64,000 nt of DNA, taken from Rummeliibacillus pycnus_A (GTDB lineage Bacteria > Bacillota > Bacilli > Bacillales_A > Planococcaceae). Made by a program: the position numbers and the translations under genes. Below are positions 35,065-47,243 of this stretch, in pieces; within the stretch, counting starts at the first letter, position 1, and every line of letters starts with the position of its first letter. The notes beneath the pieces were generated by a model. It searched no databases. It was not told the DNA's origin and saw only the letters and a list, made by a program, of their open reading frames with translations. The DNA lies in NCBI RefSeq assembly GCF_044359855.1, contig NZ_CP132291.1, forward strand, positions 1,612,001-1,676,000, in the 5' to 3' direction.

Positions 35065-35559
35065 CTAATTATGTCCCATATCAGATGGGGTATCAGAGGA
35101 ACCATAATCCTCTACTACAAGAAAGCTATCTTCTCCATCAATTCGATAGTCCTTAAAATTACTTGGATCGGATGTTGTTGCATTTAGAATTCCTTCCTCT
35201 ACTGGTCGCTCCTGTGTACCAGCTGTTTTTTCTGAATGCTCCACACAAGTTAGAGTACTTGGTATAGCTTCTAAACGCTCAAAAGGGATTTCTTCACCAC
35301 AAACAGTACAATCCCCATATGTTCCTTCATCTATTGCTCTTAAAGCTTTCTCAATTTTCTCTATTTGAAATTCGTGAAATTTATCCATAGCAAGTTCCGT
35401 TGCCGAATCCATCATGTCTGTAGCTTGATCTGCTGGATGATTATCATAATTAGAAAGCTCAGTCGATATAAATGTTTCATCGTTTTCTGGTCTTTCTTTT
35501 ATCCTTTTAAGCTCATCTTGTAATGCTTTTTTTTGTATCTGTAATTGTTGATCTGTCAT
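35065..35559 (-). CDS. yteA: TraR/DksA-type zinc finger protein, YteA-like
   Basis: A 164-aa protein. Helical residues 1-85 (with NYDNHPADQATDMMDSATE) are followed by EGTYGDCTVCGEEIPFERLEAIP, the DksA-like motif, then a Cys-Val-Glu-His in place of the second CxxC. The Bacillus relative YteA is a sporulation-associated protein of unknown function. The C-terminal tail with DSFLVVEDYGSSD is also typical. It is a single gene. Confidence 0.82.
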   Translation of the reverse strand: MTDQQLQIQKKALQDELKRIKERPENDETFISTELSNYDNHPADQATDMMDSATELAMDKFHEFQIEKIEKALRAIDEGTYGDCTVCGEEIPFERLEAIPSTLTCVEHSEKTAGTQERPVEEGILNATTSDPSNFKDYRIDGEDSFLVVEDYGSSDTPSDMGHN

Positions 35560-35785
35560 TGTACAACCTCCATTCTGTCCTATTTATTCCCCAAAATCCT
35601 CATTTCAACGCACATAATTCAATACATTTATAAAAAAAATCTGTTTTAATGTATTTATATTTTTGAAAGAAAAAATAGGTTATGTACACTACATGGATGA
35701 GTCAATTGTTTTCAAATTGAAACGAATATATCCAATATCACTTTATTTTATCCTGTTAACAAAGACTTTACTTTGCACTAAATCA

Positions 35786-35812
35786 AAAGGAACCCCCTTA
35801 TGAGAGTTCCTT
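35786..35812 (-). terminator. terminator of the TipA-like gene
   Basis: AAGGAAC / GTTCCTT on the minus strand, followed by TTGATTT. Confidence 0.55.
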
Positions 35813-35820
35813 ACTAAACT

Positions 35821-36573
35821 TTAAACATTAGCATATATTGCATCTCTCAAAAATTGAGTCATGCCTTGTTGGTGTTGATCATAATATGCAGTAAATCGGA
35901 CATCTGATACATACATATCAGCAAGCCCTCTGTGAGCTTCTTTAGAATAAGACGGCCAATATGCATTTAACCATTTTGTATGGTATTCTACAGCCTCCTG
36001 TGCCTCTTTACCGTGTATATCTCCTTGTTGCATTGCAATTTTTAATAAATCAATCATTGTTCTTTCCAGCAATTGATTTTCTTTGAATTGTTTTTCGGTC
36101 ATCCCACGTAAGTTCGCATTTGAAGCGTCTACTACATCATCACCATACTTTGTACGAATTTCGTTCCCATATTGCTTTTCATTTTCCTTAATCATCTCAT
36201 CCTTCAAGCCATCAAAGCGTTCAGCGTCTGTCATTTCATATTCCCCTTCCACTGATTTAATTGTTCTTTCAATATTGAGCAGCATTCTTTCTATTCTTGA
36301 TTTCTCTTCAAACAATTTCTTTTGATGATCTAGTAAAGCTTTTTTAACATCAAAGTTTAAATTAGCTAAAATTTCTTTGATTTCTTCAAGCTTTAATCCT
36401 AACTCACGATAAAACAAAATTTGCTGTAATTGTTTAACTTCCAAATCCCCATAGATCCGATATCCTGCCTTATTTAGTTTTAGCGGCTTTAGCAAACCAA
36501 TTTGATCATAATACCGCAGTGTTCTCGTAGTAACACCGGAAAGTTTGGCAAGTTGTTGAATTGTATATTCCAT
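35821..36573 (-). CDS. MerR-family regulator with TipAS domain
   Basis: A 250-aa protein. Residues 1-70 are a MerR HTH (YTIQQLAKLSGVTTRTLRYY), then a coiled-coil dimerisation helix (about 75-110), then a TipAS-like effector domain (about 120-250) ending WLNAYWPSYSKEAHRGLADMY. TipAS domains bind peptide antibiotics such as thiostrepton covalently. I start at ATG 36573, 8 nt after GGAGG. The gene carries a MerR-type promoter with a 19-bp spacer just upstream, which indicates autoregulation. Confidence 0.88.
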   Translation of the reverse strand: MEYTIQQLAKLSGVTTRTLRYYDQIGLLKPLKLNKAGYRIYGDLEVKQLQQILFYRELGLKLEEIKEILANLNFDVKKALLDHQKKLFEEKSRIERMLLNIERTIKSVEGEYEMTDAERFDGLKDEMIKENEKQYGNEIRTKYGDDVVDASNANLRGMTEKQFKENQLLERTMIDLLKIAMQQGDIHGKEAQEAVEYHTKWLNAYWPSYSKEAHRGLADMYVSDVRFTAYYDQHQQGMTQFLRDAIYANV

Positions 36574-36594
36574 TTCAATCACCTCCATAACTTC

Positions 36595-36625
36595 ACTATA
36601 TAGATTGACCTAACGTAAAGGTCAA
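36595..36625 (-). promoter_or_regulatory. MerR-type promoter/operator of the TipA-like gene
   Basis: The minus strand has TTGACC (36620-36625), a 19-bp spacer, and TATAGT (36595-36600). The spacer carries the palindrome GACCT-n-AGGTC. The over-long spacer and centred palindrome are the hallmark of MerR-controlled promoters. Confidence 0.8.
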
Positions 36626-36699
36626 CATTTTTTATTAATGTTTTTAAATTAACTTAATGCTCAATTACGATTCTATGTAAAATGCTGGGTTAGGACTTT

Positions 36700-36870
36700 G
36701 AAATATATATCTAACGAACCCGTTCCAGTGTTTGCTCCTGTGGTTATTTGTCGCAAAAAGATTGCCCCACCCTTTGCTAACTGCCGAGCTTCCTCATTTG
36801 CTAACGCTCGCTGTGGGGTCTCTGCTGCCGTATTTTCGACAGTAGTGCGAGCATTCCACCCCCAACAAAT
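36700..36870. repeat. GC-rich intergenic repeat-like patch
   Basis: A GC-rich block lies in the otherwise AT-rich 374-bp gap. On the minus strand it carries GAGACCCCACAGCGAG followed about 20 nt later by GAGGAAGCTC. A second block at 60.9-61.1 kb carries the related GAGACCCCGCAGTGAAG and GAGGAGGCTC in the same order. Such modules are, as I recall, common dispersed intergenic repeats in Bacillaceae. Confidence 0.5.
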
Positions 36871-36904
36871 AGTATAGAACCAGTATTTAATGCAAAATCG
36901 GCAA

Positions 36905-36943
36905 TAAAAAAATCCTTTAGAACTAATGTTCTAAAGGATTTTT
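36905..36943 (-). terminator. terminator of the rRNA-tRNA operon
   Basis: A 13-bp perfect stem AATCCTTTAGAAC / GTTCTAAAGGATT with a T-run on the minus strand, just after tRNA-Glu. Confidence 0.9.
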
Positions 36944-36947
36944 AATA

Positions 36948-37019
36948 TGACCCCTACGAGATTCGAACTCGTGTTACCGCCGTGAAAGGGCGGTGTCTTA
37001 ACCGCTTGACCAAGGGGCC
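36948..37019 (-). tRNA. tRNA-Glu (TTC)
   Basis: Cloverleaf with acceptor GGCCCCT/AGGGGTC and loop CTTTCAC. No encoded CCA. It is the last gene of the array. Confidence 0.95.
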
Positions 37020-37025
37020 AATATA

Positions 37026-37116
37026 TGGCGGAGAAGGAGGGATTTGAACCCTCGCGCCGGTTACCCGACCTACACCCTTAGCAGGGGCGCCTCTTCAGCC
37101 TCTTGAGTACTTCCCC
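37026..37116 (-). tRNA. tRNA-Ser (GCT)
   Basis: Class II tRNA of 91 nt with a long variable arm, acceptor GGGGAAG/CTTCTCC, loop CTGCTAA, encoded CCA. Confidence 0.95.
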
Positions 37117-37119
37117 ATA

Positions 37120-37196
37120 TGGCTCCGAAGGCAGGACTCGAACCTGCGACCCTCTGATTAACAGTCAGATGCTACTACCAACTGAGCTACTTCGGA
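37120..37196 (-). tRNA. tRNA-Asn (GTT)
   Basis: Acceptor TCCGAAG/CTTCGGA, anticodon loop CTGTTAA, encoded CCA. Confidence 0.95.
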
Positions 37197-37205
37197 ATAA
37201 TGAAA

Positions 37206-37282
<77 letters not shown>

Positions 37283-37286
37283 ATTT

Positions 37287-37360
37287 TGGAGCGGGTGAGG
37301 AGAATCGAACTCCCGACAACAGCTTGGAAGGCTGTGGTTTTACCACTAAACTACACCCGC
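37287..37360 (-). tRNA. tRNA-Gly (TCC)
   Basis: Acceptor GCGGGTG/CACCCGC, loop CTTCCAA, encoded CCA. In B. subtilis trnB a tRNA-His lies between this gene and tRNA-Phe; it is absent here. Confidence 0.95.
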
Positions 37361-37364
37361 ATTA

Positions 37365-37440
37365 TGGTGGGTCGGGACGGAATCGAACCGCCGACACTTA
37401 GAGCTTCAATCTAATGCTCTACCAACTGAGCTACCGACCC
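37365..37440 (-). tRNA. tRNA-Phe (GAA)
   Basis: Acceptor GGGTCGG/CCGACCC, loop TTGAAGC, encoded CCA. Confidence 0.95.
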
Positions 37441-37474
37441 ATGATAATGATAATTTTTATTCTTCTTTAAAAAA

Positions 37475-37551
37475 TGGCGGTCCGGACGGGACTCGAACCC
37501 GCGACCTCCTGCGTGACAGGCAGGCATTCTAACCAGCTGAACTACCGGACC
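37475..37551 (-). tRNA. tRNA-Asp (GTC)
   Basis: Acceptor GGTCCGG/CCGGACC, loop CTGTCAC, encoded CCA. Confidence 0.95.
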
Positions 37552-37555
37552 ATTT

Positions 37556-37632
<77 letters not shown>

Positions 37633-37666
37633 ATAGTAATATTAACTTGATTTCATTATTTAAAAA

Positions 37667-37759
37667 TGGAGGAGGAAGAGGGATTCGAACCCCCGCGCGG
37701 TTTGACCCGCCTGTCGGTTTTCAAGACCGATCCCTTCAGCCAGACTTGGGTATTCCTCC
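37667..37759 (-). tRNA. tRNA-Ser (TGA)
   Basis: Class II, 93 nt, acceptor GGAGGAA/TTCCTCC, loop CTTGAAA, encoded CCA. Confidence 0.95.
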
Positions 37760-37778
37760 GACATCATATAAATAAGTA

Positions 37779-37855
37779 TGGTGGACCTTGCAGGACTCGA
37801 ACCTGCGACCGGACGGTTATGAGCCGTCTGCTCTAACCAACTGAGCTAAAGGTCC
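37779..37855 (-). tRNA. tRNA-Ile2 (CAT, lysidine type)
   Basis: Acceptor GGACCTT/AAGGTCC, loop CTCATAA, encoded CCA. The position in the array and stem sequence match the B. subtilis Ile2 gene, whose anticodon C is converted to lysidine. Elongator Met is the alternative reading. Confidence 0.8.
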
Positions 37856-37862
37856 TTTAGTA

Positions 37863-37936
37863 TGGCGGCCGAGGGGATCGAACCCCCGACCTTACGGGTA
37901 TGAACCGTACGCTCTAGCCAGCTGAGCTAGGCCGCC
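37863..37936 (-). tRNA. elongator tRNA-Met (CAT)
   Basis: Acceptor GGCGGCC/GGCCGCC, loop TTCATAC, no encoded CCA. Confidence 0.88.
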
Positions 37937-37967
37937 ATGATACTAATAGTTGGTTTTAATTTAAAAT

Positions 37968-38043
37968 TGGTGGAGCCTAGCGGGATCGAACCGCTGACCT
38001 CCTGCGTGCAAGGCAGGCGCTCTCCCAGCTGAGCTAAGGCCCC
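37968..38043 (-). tRNA. tRNA-Ala (TGC)
   Basis: Acceptor GGGGCCT/AGGCTCC with one G-T pair, loop TTGCACG, encoded CCA. Confidence 0.95.
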
Positions 38044-38060
38044 AATAATGTTATTTAAAA

Positions 38061-38137
38061 TGGTCGGGAAGACAGGATTCGAACCTGCGACCCCTTGGTC
38101 CCAAACCAAGTGCTCTACCAAGCTGAGCTACTTCCCG
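38061..38137 (-). tRNA. tRNA-Pro (TGG)
   Basis: Acceptor CGGGAAG/CTTCCCG, loop TTTGGGA, encoded CCA. Confidence 0.95.
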
Positions 38138-38140
38138 ATA

Positions 38141-38217
<77 letters not shown>

Positions 38218-38265
38218 ATATTATATATAAATCATCTAATTATATTCTATATTAAAATCAAAAAA

Positions 38266-38354
38266 TGGTGCCGAGGGCCGGAATCGAACCGGCACGGTAG
38301 TCACCTACCGCAGGATTTTAAGTCCTGTGCGTCTGCCAGTTCCGCCACCCCGGC
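38266..38354 (-). tRNA. tRNA-Leu (TAA)
   Basis: Class II, 89 nt, loop CTTAAAA, encoded CCA. The acceptor GCCGGGG/CCTCGGC contains one G-T pair. Confidence 0.93.
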
Positions 38355-38359
38355 ATATT

Positions 38360-38434
38360 TGGAGCGGAAGACGGGGTTCGAACCCGCGACCCCCACCTTG
38401 GCAAGGTGATGTTCTACCACTGAACTACTTCCGC
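38360..38434 (-). tRNA. tRNA-Gly (GCC)
   Basis: Acceptor GCGGAAG/CTTCCGC, loop TTGCCAA, encoded CCA. Confidence 0.95.
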
Positions 38435-38481
38435 ATATGCATGTGTTATTTAATCTGGCAATTATTAAGTTTTATAATAAA

Positions 38482-38566
38482 TGGTGCGGGTGAAGGGAGT
38501 CGAACCCCCACGCCTTGCGGCGCTAGATCCTAAGTCTAGTGCGTCTGCCAATTCCGCCACACCCGC
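38482..38566 (-). tRNA. tRNA-Leu (TAG)
   Basis: Class II, 85 nt, acceptor GCGGGTG/CACCCGC, loop CTTAGGA, encoded CCA. Confidence 0.95.
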
Positions 38567-38581
38567 AATATTTAATTAAAA

Positions 38582-38657
38582 TGGTGAGTCATGCAGGATT
38601 CGAACCAGCGACCCTCTGATTAAAAGTCAGATGCTCTACCAACTGAGCTAATGACTC
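38582..38657 (-). tRNA. tRNA-Lys (TTT)
   Basis: Acceptor GAGTCAT/ATGACTC, loop CTTTTAA, encoded CCA. Confidence 0.95.
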
Positions 38658-38672
38658 ATTTTAAAAGAAATA

Positions 38673-38748
<76 letters not shown>

Positions 38749-38762
38749 AAGATTAATATATA

Positions 38763-38838
38763 TGGTGGAGGATGACGGGATCGAACCGCCGACCCTCTGC
38801 TTGTAAGGCAGATGCTCTCCCAGCTGAGCTAATCCTCC
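38763..38838 (-). tRNA. tRNA-Val (TAC)
   Basis: Acceptor GGAGGAT/ATCCTCC, loop CTTACAA, encoded CCA. It is the first tRNA after 5S. Confidence 0.95.
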
Positions 38839-38847
38839 ATATGTATA

Positions 38848-38964
38848 GCCTAGCAACGTCCTACTCTCGCAGGGGGACAGCCCCCAACTACCATTGGCGC
38901 TAAAGAGCTTAACTTCTGTGTTCGGCATGGGAACAGGTGTGACCTCTTTGCCATCATTACTAGA
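38848..38964 (-). rRNA. 5S ribosomal RNA
   Basis: About 117 nt. The minus strand contains the conserved GTTCCCATGCCGAACAC and GAAGTTAAGCTC segments of 5S rRNA. Ends are set by pairing of the TCTAGTAATG and CGTTGCTAGGC termini. Confidence 0.93.
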
Positions 38965-39092
38965 CTATTTTTTCTTAAGGACAAGAATAATTATATCACT
39001 TTTTTGTTAAAAGTCAAGAACTTTTTCTAAAAAGTTTTTCTTATTCTTTCAAAACTGGATAAACATTCATTGAAGTTCTTAAATCAACTTTT

Positions 39093-42019
<2,927 letters not shown>

Positions 42020-42194
42020 TATAAGTTATTAAGCCTAAAAAATTTAAAACTTAATATAAAAATGTGTTACTTAAGAATTTCTTCAATGTCGTTTTATCCA
42101 GTTTTCAAAGAACAAGTTTTGAAAGCAATGAGCCTTCAAAACTGAACAGCAAGCGTTAATCGTATAAGTTCCAAGAACTTATTTCCGAAATATT

Positions 42195-43748
<1,554 letters not shown>

Positions 43749-43914
43749 AGTAAAGTTTGAAAGCTCATTAGCTTTGCTAGCGTATCATCTATAAGATGAT
43801 ATCTATTGTTTGTCCTTGTTTCTAACAGAAGTTAGTAAACAAGGTTTATTGATTAACGTCTTGCTTGTTCAGTTTTCAAGGTTCATATCTCGTCGTTGTT
43901 TTGACGACTTAAAC

Positions 43915-43943
43915 ATCTTATCATTTTATTTTTTCTTTGTCAA
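43915..43943 (-). promoter_or_regulatory. rRNA operon promoter
   Basis: Minus strand TTGACA (43938-43943), a 17-bp AT-rich spacer, and TAAGAT (43915-43920). A boxA-like CTTGAAAACTGAAC lies about 45 bp downstream. Only one clear promoter is visible in the roughly 300-bp gap upstream of 16S. Confidence 0.88.
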
Positions 43944-44045
43944 TAACTTTTCTGAAAAAGTTTTTTGAAGAAAAAAAGATGAGATATTAGTTTTTCAATC
44001 ACGTCTTAGCGACATGTATTACTATACCTCATCTATTTTAATAAA

Positions 44046-44945
44046 TCAATAGTTTTTCTGAAATAATTTTTTGATTTTTGATTCATCGATCACAAACAGT
44101 GTAATACCAACAATAACTATAACTCCCCCAATAACTTGGGTAGTAACTAAATGTTCATTGAAAATAAAGTAAGCAAGAATCGATGCCCCTACAGGTTCAA
44201 ATAAAATGGCTATTGAAATTACATTAGCTGAAACCCATTTAAGCGCCCAATTAAATAAATTATGTCCTAAAAGATTTGGTACAATCGCTAATAATAAAAA
44301 CCATATCCAATCCATCGTCGGATATGGACCAAACGATTCTCCTTTGAAAAGGATGTAAAAGAACAGCGTAATGGTGCTCGCTGTATAAACAATGATTGTA
44401 TATGTAGTTAGTGATACCCTTTTTCTAACTTCTTGTCCAAATAACATATAACCTGTTACTAATGCACATGCGATTAGAGCTAGCATATCTCCATAGAATG
44501 CTAATCCCCCAACTTTAAAATCGCCCCAGCTAATTAGTACACTACCCGCAATTGCAATGATTCCTGAGAAGACGGTTTTAAAAGCAATCGGTTCTTTAAA
44601 GAAAACAAATGTACCAATAATAGCGAATAACGGTTGCAATGTTACAAGAACTGTTGAACTAGCAACGGACGTATAGCGTAAGGACTCAAACCATAATATA
44701 AAATGAAAGGCTAAGAAAATCCCTGCAATAATAGAAAAAATCCAATCTTTCTTTTCAATATCAATAAGTTCTTTTCGATAATACATTAAAAAAGTTGGTG
44801 CCATCAATAACACTGAAAACAACATTCTATAAAATGCAATCACGCCGGAATCTGCTTCTACTAATTTCACTAAAATAGCGGATGTCGAAACAGAAATGAC
44901 CCCAATTAATATTGCAATTAACGGATGAATTTTTGGCCTATCCAC
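44046..44945 (-). CDS. EamA/DMT-family transporter
   Basis: A 299-aa, ten-helix membrane protein with two EamA repeats. TSAILVKLVEADSGVIAFYR at the start and the late PVGASILAYFIFNEHL pattern are characteristic. I choose GTG 44945, about 8 nt after GGAGG; the in-frame ATG 24 codons upstream has no Shine-Dalgarno and would add an unlikely hydrophilic segment. The substrate is unknown. It stands alone beside the rRNA promoter. Confidence 0.85.
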   Translation of the reverse strand: MDRPKIHPLIAILIGVISVSTSAILVKLVEADSGVIAFYRMLFSVLLMAPTFLMYYRKELIDIEKKDWIFSIIAGIFLAFHFILWFESLRYTSVASSTVLVTLQPLFAIIGTFVFFKEPIAFKTVFSGIIAIAGSVLISWGDFKVGGLAFYGDMLALIACALVTGYMLFGQEVRKRVSLTTYTIIVYTASTITLFFYILFKGESFGPYPTMDWIWFLLLAIVPNLLGHNLFNWALKWVSANVISIAILFEPVGASILAYFIFNEHLVTTQVIGGVIVIVGITLFVIDESKIKKLFQKNY

Positions 44946-45065
44946 CCTTTCACCTCCAAAATACGTGTAGCACATTTTTCCATGATAATTGTACAATAGG
45001 ATCATGTTGTCTTTCATTTTGACACTTTAATTTTTTCGGCGCAAGCTGAATTTCGGAGGGAGGAG

Positions 45066-45797
45066 ATTATTATCAATACTATAGTTGAAAATTCACTTAC
45101 ATATGAAACCATTTTTAAGCTTATTATTGCCGCACTTTTAAGTTTAGGTATTGGGATAGAACGGGAACTAAAAAGAAAGCCCGTCGGTTTAAAGACAAGT
45201 CTCGTTATTGCTACCTTTAGTTGTCTATTGACAATTATTTCAATCGAGTCCGTATTTCACGCAAAACCTGTACCTGGCATTACCATATCCATGGATCCTC
45301 TGCGTTTAGCAGCTCAAATCGTCAGCGGCATCGGTTTTTTGGGAGCTGGTGTCATTCTTAGGAAAGGTAATGATAGTATTAGCGGGCTAACGACTGCTGC
45401 AATGATTTGGGGAGCAGCAGGAATTGGGATTGCAGTCGGTGCTGGCTTTTATCTTCAAGCAATTACCACTGTTATCCTAGTACTTATTGGTGTAGAAATA
45501 ATTGCCCCTCTCTTTTTTAAAATGGGACCGAAACGTCTTCGGACAAAAGATGTTTCACTAATGCTCTACTTAAAAGATGCAAACGATATAAAAAATATAT
45601 TAAAATATCTTAATAGTCACCATATGGAAGTGGATCACATTCGTATAAAGGACGTTCGATTGTCAAACAATGAAATACAACATCAAGTAAATCTTCGTTT
45701 TTCAGCAGTATCGAAACAACTAGATACAATTTCTTTATATAATGAGATAAAAAAACTTCCTTATACAGAAGAAGTGGAAATCGAAATATTGTCTTAA
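45066..45797 (+). CDS. MgtC/SapB-family membrane protein, probable AUU start
   Basis: A 243-aa protein with five N-terminal helices and a C-terminal ACT-like domain (about 155-243). Conserved MgtC features are ALLSLGIGIERELKRKPVGLKTS, SGIGFLGAGVILRKG and GLTTAAMIWGAAGIGIAVG. The conserved N-terminal helix lies upstream of the first TTG (45228) in the same frame. In that extension no ATG, GTG or TTG occurs; GGAGGGAGGAG at 45055-45065 directs initiation at ATT 45066 or ATT 45069. A TTG 45228 start would cut off the first conserved segment. MgtC helps growth at low magnesium and limits ATP synthase in other species. Confidence 0.75.
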   Translation: MIINTIVENSLTYETIFKLIIAALLSLGIGIERELKRKPVGLKTSLVIATFSCLLTIISIESVFHAKPVPGITISMDPLRLAAQIVSGIGFLGAGVILRKGNDSISGLTTAAMIWGAAGIGIAVGAGFYLQAITTVILVLIGVEIIAPLFFKMGPKRLRTKDVSLMLYLKDANDIKNILKYLNSHHMEVDHIRIKDVRLSNNEIQHQVNLRFSAVSKQLDTISLYNEIKKLPYTEEVEIEILS

Positions 45798-45806
45798 AGG
45801 GGTTAA

Positions 45807-46790
45807 ATGATGAAAGATTTATGGAAACTTTTAAAGCACGGAAATAAACCTTCCCTGCTCGCAGCTTTTGTTAACTTATTTTTAGGGATCATTAAAGCTG
45901 TTGCATTCTTTTTTACAGGGAATGTCGCAATGTTCGCAGAAATGATGCACTCTTTGGGCGATGCAGCAAATCAGTTCTTTGTCTATGTTGGTTCTGCTCT
46001 ATCAAAAAAAGCACCAACTCTCCAGTTTCCAAAAGGATTTGGACGTGTCGTTAACTTAGTATGTTTAGGCGCTGTCCTTATTGTTGGAATTTTATCTTAC
46101 GAGACAATCGTAGAAGGATGGCATCAAATTCAACACCCAGTGGAATCCTCTAAAATGTGGATCAGTTTATCAGTATTAGCAATCGGAATTATTATGGAAG
46201 GTTCTGTATTATTAAAAGCAGCCACAGAAATTTCCCATGATGCAGGGTTGAAAGCGAATCCGATTACAGCCCTACCAATAGCATTTACACATTTAGGTAG
46301 TGCAAAACCGGCTACAAAATTAGTATTTATGGAAGACTTAGTTGCAACATCTGGTGGTGTTCTAGCTTTTTTAGCGGTTCTAATCTCTCATTTCACAGGA
46401 TTTTTACAGGCTGAAGGTATCGCTTCCATCCTTATCGGAGTAATGATGTTCTATGTAGTAGGTGTTGTATTTTTAGAAAATGCACGTGGTGTAATAGGTG
46501 AAACAGATGAAGAAATGCTTAATCACATTGCTCATTTAGTTATGGATGATCCGAATATCCATGATATAAAAAAATTGGTCGTTCTAAAAGAAGGAGAATA
46601 TCTTCATGTTGAACTAATCGCTGAGGTTGATCCAACATTAAGTTTTGCCTATGTAGATGACATTCGCGATCATCTAGTCGAGTTAATATCTGCACAAAAA
46701 AATGTATCAACAGTTCATATATCATTTGATGAAGATAATGGAGTTCCGGAATGGCATCATGTTAGTGATCGACCTGATGAATTAGGATAA
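45807..46790 (+). CDS. cation diffusion facilitator transporter
   Basis: This 327-aa protein has the CDF N-terminal membrane domain (about 18-230) with the metal-site signature MFAEMMHSLGDAANQ (residues 43-57), and a cytoplasmic C-terminal domain (about 240-315). It exports divalent cations such as Zn, Mn or Fe; the ion is not readable. ATG 45807 follows AAAGGGG. It lies 9 bp after mgtC, so they are co-transcribed. It ends with a terminator. Confidence 0.88.
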   Translation: MMKDLWKLLKHGNKPSLLAAFVNLFLGIIKAVAFFFTGNVAMFAEMMHSLGDAANQFFVYVGSALSKKAPTLQFPKGFGRVVNLVCLGAVLIVGILSYETIVEGWHQIQHPVESSKMWISLSVLAIGIIMEGSVLLKAATEISHDAGLKANPITALPIAFTHLGSAKPATKLVFMEDLVATSGGVLAFLAVLISHFTGFLQAEGIASILIGVMMFYVVGVVFLENARGVIGETDEEMLNHIAHLVMDDPNIHDIKKLVVLKEGEYLHVELIAEVDPTLSFAYVDDIRDHLVELISAQKNVSTVHISFDEDNGVPEWHHVSDRPDELG

Positions 46791-46796
46791 TAAGGT

Positions 46797-46832
46797 AAAG
46801 TGCGAAGAGTTGCTTAAACTCTTCGCACTTTT
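46797..46832 (+). terminator. terminator of mgtC-CDF
   Basis: AAAGTGCGAAGAGTT / AACTCTTCGCACTTTT. Confidence 0.9.
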
Positions 46833-46892
46833 ATTTTCTATAATTGAATGATTTTCAGTATAAAACCACAAACTAGTTATGGAGGTGATTCA

Positions 46893-47144
46893 ATGAGTGG
46901 ATTACAGAGATTTGCTCTCTGCGTACTTGTTATCGGAGGACTCAATTGGGGACTATTAGGTATATTTCAATTCGACGTTGTTGCTACACTATTCCGTGAT
47001 GGACAAGCAAGTTTTGGAGCACGCACATTATACACAATCATTGGGATTGCAGGCCTTATTAGTTTGAGTACATTATTTACTCCTTATAGAGTACCGCACC
47101 GTACATTGAAAAAGGATAATGTTCGTCCTTTGAAAAGTGTATAA
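46893..47144 (+). CDS. DUF378 small membrane protein (YuzA-like)
   Basis: An 83-aa two-helix protein with the DUF378 signature: VIGGLNWGLLGIFQFDVV and LYTIIGIAGLISL. The function is unknown. ATG 46893 follows GGAGGTGATTCA; upstream in-frame codons are not needed. Confidence 0.88.
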   Translation: MSGLQRFALCVLVIGGLNWGLLGIFQFDVVATLFRDGQASFGARTLYTIIGIAGLISLSTLFTPYRVPHRTLKKDNVRPLKSV

Positions 47145-47195
47145 TATCCTTCTTCAAAAACTAGCTTTTTAAGTTTAACGAGAAAGTGCAACAAT

Positions 47196-47238
47196 AAAAA
47201 ACCGGAGAACAAAATTTCAATTGTTCTCCGGTTTTTTT
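47196..47238. terminator. bidirectional terminator
   Basis: AAAAAACCGGAGAACAA / TTGTTCTCCGGTTTTTT between convergent genes. Confidence 0.92.
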
Positions 47239-47243
47239 ATTTG

